From: Dyella nitratireducens
GTDB taxonomy: Bacteria; Pseudomonadota; Gammaproteobacteria; Xanthomonadales; Rhodanobacteraceae
Direction of reading: 5' to 3'
DNA length: 64,000 nucleotides
Assembly (NCBI RefSeq): GCF_014642835.1
Contig: NZ_BMJA01000001.1
Location: 1,783,267 to 1,847,266, forward strand
Within the stretch, counting starts at the first letter, position 1. Each line of letters begins with the position of its first letter. Of the stretch, positions 8,663-14,976 are shown one piece after another. The translations under genes and the position numbers were made by a program. The notes below the pieces were generated by a model that saw nothing but the letters and a program-made list of their open reading frames with translations, searched no databases and was not told the origin of the DNA.

Positions 8663-8693
8663 GGGGAAAGCACTCTAATCAACGGATGAGCGC

Positions 8694-8745
8694 AAAAAAA
8701 GTGAGCGAATCCCGGCACGCAGAGGGGGTCCGTACCGGGATTCGC
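8694..8745 (-). terminator. rho-independent terminator after the TonB receptor gene
   Basis: Perfect 11-bp stem GCGAATCCCGG / CCGGGATTCGC (8705-8715 with 8735-8745); read on the minus strand it is followed by a run of seven T (8700-8694). It lies 28 bp past the receptor stop codon, so the glucanase gene downstream needs its own promoter or read-through. Confidence 0.75.
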
Positions 8746-8772
8746 AGCGCACCCGTCCCAGGGGCGCAAGCG

Positions 8773-11700
8773 CTAGAACTTGATGCCAAGCGTCAGTTTT
8801 ACTTCGCGTGGCGTGCCGTAGATGTTGCCGGTGGGGTCGTAGGTGACTGGAATCTTGTTCAACACGCCGTTCGAGCCGTAGTTGTAGATGTAATCGCTGT
8901 AGTTGTTCCAATTGAACGCATTAAGTAGGTCAAAACGCACGTAGGCGCTCAGGCTGTCGTAAATCTTGAAGTTTTTGGTGACCTGGAAATCAATCGAGCG
9001 ATAGCCAAATATCGGACCACTTAGGAAACGCGAACCTGGCGGCGTAAACGAGTATGGAATGCAACCGTTGCCAAGACTGCCGTTACCCGGAGCTGGCGCG
9101 CCGTAGCAAGCCAGGTTGATGCCAGGAATAGGTGTGGCCAAGGTCAGTTTGTAGCCGAACAGCAAACCCCACGGCGCATCATTTGACCCGGAAACGACCA
9201 AGCGGTGTTTCGCTACCGCGGACGTTACGAATGGATAATCCTGGATGGTCGCTTCATCGAAGGCGTACTGGTCGGTGACGTCCTGGTTATCGTTATTTTG
9301 CTTCGCCTTCGTATACGTGTAGGCGATGTTGATGCCCCAGTGCGATTCAGGCGTGTAAGGCTTCTGCAACGAAACCAGCACCTGTTGCGTCTTCTGGGTC
9401 AGGCCGTTATTGGCGATGATCAGGCTGCCAAAACCTGGAATGCTCTGACCAAAAGGTTGATTGCCTCCCTGCCAGAACGCGCCGTTCGGCCAACGGTTGC
9501 CCAAGGTAAACACGACGCCATTGAAGCGGTTGACCTGCGCCAAGGTGACATCGGTGATCCAGTCGCCGAGCTGGTTGCGCATACCGATGCTGATCTGGTC
9601 GGAATACGGCGTCCTCAGATTGTTGTTCATCAGGTCCACTTCACGACCAGCCGTCGTGCCGGTTAGAAGGCCCTGCAGGATGCCGATACCGTTCAGATAC
9701 GCCGGATTCCACGGAATACAGTTGGGGCTGGCGGTACAGGAGTGATATGGGTTAGGGAACGTGATGGTGGCTTCGGCTAGCGCCAGCTTGGTTTGCTCCA
9801 GCTGCAGGATCTCGTAAATGGTGCGGTCGTAGGAGCGACCGGCACCACCGTGGATCACGTGTTCCTGGTCACCGTTGATGTCGTAGGAGAAGCCGAAGCG
9901 TGGCTGGATTTCATTGGTTTGCGCGTGGCGATTGTGACCATTGCTGATGTAGTCGTTGACATTCACACCACCCAAGGCCAGCGATTGTGCGTAAGTCACA
10001 CCTGGCGCCGCGTTCGGATTTTGCGAATACAACGCGCTGACCACCGATGCTGGCGTCACGAAATTCAGGTACGACGGCGTTTGCTCGTAATCCCAACGCA
10101 CACCAAGGTTCAACGTAAGGTGTTCGTCCACGGTCCAGTCGTCCTGGATATACGTACCGAACTGTCTATCATTGGTTCTGACGACCGGACTGGTGCCAGG
10201 CAACGCGATCGGGAACAACACCTGATACGGCACCGACAAGGTGCCAGTGGGCGTCACGTCATAGGAGAATTGCGGATTGAATTCACCGGCGTCCTGCGCG
10301 GTGAGCTGTATCAATTTGTACTTGACGCCCATCTTGATGACATGGTCGCCATGCCATTCCAGATCGTTCAACGTGAAATCGTCCGAGATCGACGGCCCCT
10401 TCTGGCCTTTGTCCTGCGTGCCGCGTGGGTCCGCCGCACCTTCGGTCAAGATGCTCTGGTTCTGATTGTTGTAAACGGTGTAGGTCGAACCATTGCCGAT
10501 ATTGACGGCTGAAGGGTTAAAGAAGGCATTTTCGTAAGTAAATTGCAGGCGGTTGAACCAGGCGTCTGCGCTGTGATCCCACCGTATGTCGAAACGCCGG
10601 TCATAGTTGATCTGATTGAGCGCCGATGATGCCGCTACACCGGTACCTGTACCGGTAATCGCCGTCTCGTCACGATCTTTGCCGCTGACCTCAATGCGGT
10701 CGCGCGTGGTGGGCTCATAGTCGATCTTGAGGAAGTACAGGTTCTCCTTGAATGGCAAGCTTGACGGTCCAAGTTGCGCCAATGCGCTGGCCGGCAACTG
10801 CGATATGAGTTGCTGCGAAGCCGCCCCGGGCACCACCGCGATCGGTGTGTCGTATTCCTTGCCTTCGTACGCGAAGAAGAAATGCGCCTTGTCCTTGATG
10901 ATCGGTCCGCCGAGCGAGAAGCCGTATTCCTTGTCATGCGACGGCTGCTTCTTGTTCTGTGCCGTTTCCGAGGGCGTCATCGAACGCATGCGCGTGTCGG
11001 TCCAATCGCCGAACACTTCGCCGTGGAATTCGTTGGTGCCAGACTTGGTTTCCGCAATCACCGCGGCGCTGGAAATCTGATCGTATTCGGCCTTGTAGTT
11101 GGAGGTGACAACCTTGTATTCGCCAATCGCCAGCTGCGGGAATGGATTACCCTGGCTGTTGTTTTGGCCGGTGATACCACCGCCTTCAACGTAGTTTTTC
11201 TGGCCCACGCCGTCGATGTAGACATTGATGCCGGCCGGCGCCTGGCCGCCGGATTGCAGGCTGGTGTTGCCGTTCTGCTGCACGGTGAACACCATGCCAG
11301 GCACCGTGTCGGCAAATTCAAGGAAGTTGCGCGTGATCTGCGGCACGGTGGCGATTTCACGCTGCGTAATGGTGGTGCCTACTTCCGAAGTAGTCATCTC
11401 CGGCAGCGTGGTGGCGGTAACAGTGACGCCGCCAAGGTTCTTGGCATTTGCAGCAGGTGCGGCGGCCGTCAGATTAAGCGTGGCGGTCGACGCCACGGTG
11501 AGCGTGACCGTGTGCTCGGTACCGGGGCCAGCATCCACCTGATAGGTGCCGGGCGGGAGGCTTACCAGCGCGTAGCTGCCATCCTTGCCCGAGTTTGTCG
11601 TTCGTGTGTAGCCGGTGGCGACGTTCCTGACCGTGACGGTCGCATTGGGTGCAGCCATTCCGCGCAGATTCGCATCCGAGCTTTGTGCGAAGGACACCAT

Positions 11701-11781
11701 CGGCAACGCTGCCGCGGCGGCCATCGACGCGGTGATCAATCGCGCCAACATCAGCTTTCTGGATTTTGATACGGCTTGCAT
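8773..11781 (-). CDS. TonB-dependent receptor, Oar-like, with carboxypeptidase-type N-terminal domain
   Basis: A 1002-residue outer-membrane active transporter. It begins with a signal peptide (KLMLARLITASMAAAAALPMVSFAQ), then a carboxypeptidase-regulatory-like beta-sandwich (ATVTVRNVATGYTRTTNSGK), a TonB plug (TTITQREIATVPQITRNFLE; GGQAPAGINVYIDGVGQ) and a C-terminal beta-barrel ending in LTLGIKF with the terminal aromatic residue expected for BAM substrates. The ATG at 11781 is chosen because it precedes the signal peptide and has a strong upstream GGGGAGGGGAG; the frame is open to 11925 without homology. It lies 34 bp behind the LacI gene, in the same direction. Probable job: uptake of large glucan oligomers. 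Confidence 0.93.
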   Translation of the reverse strand: MQAVSKSRKLMLARLITASMAAAAALPMVSFAQSSDANLRGMAAPNATVTVRNVATGYTRTTNSGKDGSYALVSLPPGTYQVDAGPGTEHTVTLTVASTATLNLTAAAPAANAKNLGGVTVTATTLPEMTTSEVGTTITQREIATVPQITRNFLEFADTVPGMVFTVQQNGNTSLQSGGQAPAGINVYIDGVGQKNYVEGGGITGQNNSQGNPFPQLAIGEYKVVTSNYKAEYDQISSAAVIAETKSGTNEFHGEVFGDWTDTRMRSMTPSETAQNKKQPSHDKEYGFSLGGPIIKDKAHFFFAYEGKEYDTPIAVVPGAASQQLISQLPASALAQLGPSSLPFKENLYFLKIDYEPTTRDRIEVSGKDRDETAITGTGTGVAASSALNQINYDRRFDIRWDHSADAWFNRLQFTYENAFFNPSAVNIGNGSTYTVYNNQNQSILTEGAADPRGTQDKGQKGPSISDDFTLNDLEWHGDHVIKMGVKYKLIQLTAQDAGEFNPQFSYDVTPTGTLSVPYQVLFPIALPGTSPVVRTNDRQFGTYIQDDWTVDEHLTLNLGVRWDYEQTPSYLNFVTPASVVSALYSQNPNAAPGVTYAQSLALGGVNVNDYISNGHNRHAQTNEIQPRFGFSYDINGDQEHVIHGGAGRSYDRTIYEILQLEQTKLALAEATITFPNPYHSCTASPNCIPWNPAYLNGIGILQGLLTGTTAGREVDLMNNNLRTPYSDQISIGMRNQLGDWITDVTLAQVNRFNGVVFTLGNRWPNGAFWQGGNQPFGQSIPGFGSLIIANNGLTQKTQQVLVSLQKPYTPESHWGINIAYTYTKAKQNNDNQDVTDQYAFDEATIQDYPFVTSAVAKHRLVVSGSNDAPWGLLFGYKLTLATPIPGINLACYGAPAPGNGSLGNGCIPYSFTPPGSRFLSGPIFGYRSIDFQVTKNFKIYDSLSAYVRFDLLNAFNWNNYSDYIYNYGSNGVLNKIPVTYDPTGNIYGTPREVKLTLGIKF

Positions 11782-11815
11782 GGCTCTCCCCTCCCCGAAT
11801 GTGTTGCGGGTTTCG

Positions 11816-12880
11816 TTATGTTGGTAATGGTCGTGGCGATTTGCGGGGCTTGCGCGGCGCGGCAGGGGCGTCGGCTTTTGCTCCGCAGGATTTGCGGATG
11901 ACGATGTCGCATCCGAGCGTTTCAACCGATGCCGGCGTCTTGTCGGCCGGATTCAACATGGCCGCCAGACGCTCCAGCGCGATGCGGCCCAGATCGGCGA
12001 TACGCACCTGCACCGTGCTCAGCGGCGGCGTGACATAGCGCGCAATCAGGATGTCGTCGAAGCCGGCCAGTGCGATGTCTCCCGGAACATCGATGCCGGC
12101 TTCCTTGAAAGCGTAGAGGCAGCCGATCGCCATCATGTCGTTGGCAGCAAAGACTGCTTGCGGACGCGGCTTCTTGCTTAGCAGTTCGCACCCGGCGCGG
12201 TAGCCCGAATCCTCGGTGAAATCGCCATCGACGACGATCAAGGTCGCAGCGGGCGCATGCTTGGCCATGGCGGCGCGATAACCCTTCTCGCGCTGCTGTG
12301 CATCGAAGTTGGTCTTGGGGCCGCTGATGAAGGCGATGTGCTGATGCCCTGCTTCGACCAGGTGCCGCACCATGGCGATCGCGCCATCGCGGTTGTCGAT
12401 ATTGAGTACCGGGTAGCGCGCACTTTTTACCGGGCTATCCAACAATACTGCCGGCAGTTTCTCGGGCAGGTTTTCCTCGAGGAAAGCGGCATCGACGTAT
12501 TCGGAAAGAATCAGCATGCCATCCACGCGACCGCGCATGGCGCGAACGGCTACGGCCGCATCCTCCACGCCGTCGTGCGAACTGGATACCAGCAGATGCA
12601 AGCCGCGAGCACGCGCGGCCAGGTCGATGCCGCGAATCAATTCGGAGAAGAATTCACCATACAGATCCGGCAGCACGGCACCGATGGTGTGCGTGCGTCC
12701 GGTGATCAAGCTGCGCGCTGCGTTGTCCGGGATGTAATTCAGGCGTGCGGCGACTTCGCGCACGATCTTCTGCGTTGCCGGCGTGACGCCGCCCAGGCCG
12801 TTGAGCACACGCGATACCGAAGCGACCGAGACTTTCGCCTCGCGCGCCACGTCCTTGATGGTTGCGTTTTTGGTCGTCAT
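11816..12880 (-). CDS. LacI-family transcriptional regulator of the sugar locus
   Basis: DNA-binding repressor of about 354 residues. The N-terminal helix-turn-helix reads TIKDVAREAKVSVASVSRVL with the hinge helix NAARSLITGRTHTIG, followed by a periplasmic-binding-protein-like sensor domain (IGAVLPDLYGEFFSELIRGI ... AIGCLYAFKEAGIDVPGDIALAGFDD). ATG 12880 is preferred over ATG 12898 because AAGGGG lies eight bases upstream and homology begins there. It leads the minus-strand run with the TonB receptor and probably responds to a sugar derived from the transported glucan. Palindromes upstream (12902-12917, 12934-12945) suggest autoregulation. Confidence 0.93.
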   Translation of the reverse strand: MTTKNATIKDVAREAKVSVASVSRVLNGLGGVTPATQKIVREVAARLNYIPDNAARSLITGRTHTIGAVLPDLYGEFFSELIRGIDLAARARGLHLLVSSSHDGVEDAAVAVRAMRGRVDGMLILSEYVDAAFLEENLPEKLPAVLLDSPVKSARYPVLNIDNRDGAIAMVRHLVEAGHQHIAFISGPKTNFDAQQREKGYRAAMAKHAPAATLIVVDGDFTEDSGYRAGCELLSKKPRPQAVFAANDMMAIGCLYAFKEAGIDVPGDIALAGFDDILIARYVTPPLSTVQVRIADLGRIALERLAAMLNPADKTPASVETLGCDIVIRKSCGAKADAPAAPRKPRKSPRPLPT

Positions 12881-12901
12881 CGAAGCGTCCCCTTGCATAG
12901 T

Positions 12902-12917
12902 GGATGTCCGTACATCC
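12902..12917. promoter_or_regulatory. inverted repeat just upstream of the lacI-type gene
   Basis: GGATGT-CCGT-ACATCC, a 6-bp inverted repeat with a 4-bp spacer, 22 bp in front of the ATG at 12880. Could be an operator or a leader hairpin; function not known. Confidence 0.35.
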
Positions 12918-12933
12918 TAACGGCGGCGCAAAC

Positions 12934-12945
12934 GTAAACGTTTTC
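12934..12945. promoter_or_regulatory. candidate LacI-family operator upstream of the lacI-type gene
   Basis: GTAAACGTTTTC, 54 bp upstream of the regulator's start codon. It shares the pattern GTAAnCGnTTnC with the perfect palindrome GTAATCGATTAC between the beta-glucosidase and ATPase genes, suggesting that one LacI-type protein controls both promoters. Confidence 0.45.
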
Positions 12946-12984
12946 ATGGAAGCTTGTAAAGGTTTTCATGGCGGCTTGTAAAGG
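12941..12984. repeat. tandem 22-bp direct repeat upstream of the lacI-type gene
   Basis: Two adjacent 22-bp units (12941-12962, 12963-12984), both TTTTCATGG-nn-GCTTGTAAAGG, differing only at two positions (AA versus CG). They sit in the promoter region and overlap the candidate operator; they may be a duplicated activator or repressor site. Confidence 0.7.
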
Positions 12985-13301
12985 CGTGTTTGCAGGGCGT
13001 TGCGCTGCACTGCAAAAACCAGCCGCGTCAGTCAGGGGGCGGAAATAGCCATGTTTGGCGCCAGACGGCAGGCGCCAGAGCGCGGAGAGGAGCGCGGCGA
13101 CGCAACATCAGACACCTGAGGTGCTGGCCGTTGGTGAACAGCCGGGCGTGAAGAGGCTGTGGCCTGCAGGTGGACAGGCGGTGTGGGCTTCATCGCGGCG
13201 CGCGATGGAAGGCCCGCTGCCTTCTGGCCATTCCGGCAAAAGCCGGAATGGCCTGCGCTTTGTTTAAAGCGGAAGAGCAGGCAGCCCCGGAAGGCTGACG
13301 A
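12985..13301. other. non-coding gap with two hairpins
   Basis: No convincing gene. It holds a hairpin TGGCGCC / GGCGCCA near 13054-13076 and, at 13226-13253, a perfect 12-bp stem GGCCATTCCGGC / GCCGGAATGGCC with an AAAA loop. The second lies behind the hydrolase gene that ends at 13302 but has no T-run, so it may be a processing signal or a small palindromic repeat rather than a standard terminator. Confidence 0.5.
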
Positions 13302-13886
13302 TCAGCCAAGCATGTCCAGAACCTGCGCCGTCGAACGCACACGGCCGAGACGCGGAAAGATGTTCTTGACGGCGAAAGCATGATGTTCACCACTCGCCGC
13401 GCTCATCGTGTCCTCGGCGAACACGATGCCAAAGCCTAATTCCCACGCATTGCGTGCGGTGGATTCAACGCCGATGTTGGTGGAAATGCCGCCGAGCACG
13501 ATGTGCTCGATGCCGCGACGGCGCAGCTGCAATTCCAATTCGGTGCCATAGAACGCACCCCACTGGCGCTTGGTCACGCGGATATCGCTGTCGATCGCGC
13601 CGAGTTCATCGGGGAACTCCCACCAGTCGGCCGGCAGGTCCCTGGCCGGCGATGGTTGATCGACCGGCAGGCGCAAGGCGTCACCACCATCAGCGGACCA
13701 GCCAACGCGCACCAGCACCACGGGCGACCCCAGGTCATGAAAACGACGAATCAGCGTGCCGGCTTTCTCCAGCACCTCTGCCCCAGTGTGAGGGCCGCCT
13801 GCGAACGGTACGATACCCTTCTGCAGATCGATAAGAACGAGCGCCGTATGGCGCGGGTCGAGCTTTTCCACGGGAATCTCCGGCAT
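13302..13886 (-). CDS. isochorismatase-family hydrolase lacking the usual catalytic cysteine
   Basis: A 194-residue cytoplasmic alpha/beta protein of the cysteine-hydrolase (isochorismatase/nicotinamidase) superfamily. Asp20 in [10 protein letters not shown] and Lys106 in [12 protein letters not shown], two of the three catalytic residues, are present. At the nucleophile position the sequence reads [19 protein letters not shown], with Gly139 where most members have Cys; this glycine is shared by a recognised subgroup, so it is not a simple mutation. Its substrate is unknown. It is divergent from a TetR-type gene, and one operator palindrome lies 8 bp in front of its start codon, so it is probably the repressor's main target. 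Confidence 0.85.
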   Translation of the reverse strand: MPEIPVEKLDPRHTALVLIDLQKGIVPFAGGPHTGAEVLEKAGTLIRRFHDLGSPVVLVRVGWSADGGDALRLPVDQPSPARDLPADWWEFPDELGAIDSDIRVTKRQWGAFYGTELELQLRRRGIEHIVLGGISTNIGVESTARNAWELGFGIVFAEDTMSAASGEHHAFAVKNIFPRLGRVRSTAQVLDMLG

Positions 13887-13893
13887 GATAAAA

Positions 13894-13909
13894 GTGAGGA
13901 TATCCTCAC
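13894..13909. promoter_or_regulatory. TetR-type operator 1 (perfect palindrome)
   Basis: GTGAGGATATCCTCAC, a perfect 16-bp palindrome between the divergent hydrolase (start 13886) and TetR-type gene. A second copy of the motif lies 26 bp downstream. Probable binding site of the adjacent TetR-type regulator. Confidence 0.65.
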
Positions 13910-13919
13910 TTTGGAGTTT

Positions 13920-13935
13920 ATGAGGATGCCCTCAC
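13920..13935. promoter_or_regulatory. TetR-type operator 2, overlapping the regulator's start codon
   Basis: ATGAGGATGCCCTCAC differs from operator 1 at only three of 16 positions and keeps the TGAGG / CCTCA inverted repeat. It covers both possible start codons (13920 and 13926) of the TetR-type gene, so binding here would directly block its expression. Confidence 0.5.
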
Positions 13936-14540
13936 ATAAATCAACCGAGCTTCGCCGCAGTCCTCAGCGCCAGCGCGGTCATGAACGCGTCGCCGCCCTG
14001 TTGGAAGCGGCAGGCGCGTGCTTCGTCGAAAAAGGTTACGAAGGCACCACGATGACGGAAGTAGCCGCGCGCGCTGGCGCGGCGATCGGCTCGCTGTATC
14101 AGTTCTTCCCTACCAAGGAAGCGCTGGCCAATGCGCTGCTTGAGCAATACGCGCAGGCTGCCTATGCGGAACTGGGGAAGTTCGCCGAGCCGTCCTTGAA
14201 CTGGACTTCTGAAGCCTGGGCTGAGCACCTGTGCGCCTTCCTGATCGCCTTCCGCAGGCACCACCCTGCCTTCGTGCCGCTGGTGGAGTCCATGCCAAAA
14301 CCCGCCGCCGATGGCTTGAGCATTCGCCGCCGTCTTCGCGCGGAACTACAAGCCTTGCTGGCGCGTCGCGCGCCCCATCGCTCCGATGAAGAGATCCATG
14401 CCGCCGCCGTCGTGGTGCAGCAGATGATGAAAGGTGCGGCGGCGATCCAGGCGGAGCCCGGCATGCCCGGGCGCCAGGCAGCGCAGGCGCAAATGCAACG
14501 CGCCATGCAGGTTTATCTGCATGGCGTGTTCGGGAAATAG
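13926..14540 (+). CDS. TetR/AcrR-family transcriptional regulator
   Basis: About 204 residues. The N-terminal half holds the TetR helix-turn-helix ([20 protein letters not shown], then [20 protein letters not shown]); the C-terminal half is a helical ligand-binding domain related to TetR_C members with a LVESMP stretch. The ATG at 13926 has GGAG nine bases upstream; an ATG at 13920, two codons earlier, has it only three bases away. The gene is divergent from the hydrolase and shares with it a 39-bp control region carrying two operator-like palindromes, so autorepression plus control of the hydrolase is likely. Ligand unknown. Confidence 0.9.
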   Translation: MPSHKSTELRRSPQRQRGHERVAALLEAAGACFVEKGYEGTTMTEVAARAGAAIGSLYQFFPTKEALANALLEQYAQAAYAELGKFAEPSLNWTSEAWAEHLCAFLIAFRRHHPAFVPLVESMPKPAADGLSIRRRLRAELQALLARRAPHRSDEEIHAAAVVVQQMMKGAAAIQAEPGMPGRQAAQAQMQRAMQVYLHGVFGK

Positions 14541-14554
14541 TTCGGGCTGCTTAC

Positions 14555-14860
14555 TTATTTGTAGCTGTCGATCAGGCGGCGCATGGCCTGGTCGAGGCGG
14601 AGCAAGGCGTCTTCACACGCGGAGAAGGTCTGCTTGCGCAGATCTTCTTCGAAGTGCTCGCATAGGGCTGCCGTATCCCCTTCCCCAAATACGATGAGCG
14701 CGCCCTTCAAGGCGTGAAGCCGCTTTAGCAGGTCGTCTTTCGCTTGCTCACGCCAAGCAAGCAGGATCGCCTGCAGGTCGGCTTCGCAGCTGCTGATAAA
14801 GATCTTGCGGACTTCTGCGGAGCATGCAAAAGAACCTGGATTGGCTTTGGCAGGGCACAT
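14555..14860 (-). CDS. stand-alone histidine phosphotransfer (Hpt) protein
   Basis: A small 101-residue, wholly helical protein. The segment DDLLKRLHALKGALIVFGEG carries the HxLKG motif of Hpt domains, with His48 the probable phosphoryl acceptor. Hpt proteins pass phosphate between a receiver domain of a hybrid kinase and that of a response regulator. It lies directly downstream of a hybrid kinase that has its own Hpt domain and near a second one that has none, so it could serve the latter. The start ATG at 14860 is the first in the frame, but no clear ribosome-binding site is seen. Confidence 0.75.
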   Translation of the reverse strand: MCPAKANPGSFACSAEVRKIFISSCEADLQAILLAWREQAKDDLLKRLHALKGALIVFGEGDTAALCEHFEEDLRKQTFSACEDALLRLDQAMRRLIDSYK

Positions 14861-14976
14861 GCTTTGGGTAACAACGACTCAACTTTGCGTAATTTCTGGC
14901 AGTGTTGCCGCCCCTAGACTGACAAGGGATAGAAATAGTTTGAAAAAATCTGCGGGGCGAGCGCTCACGGCAAGTA

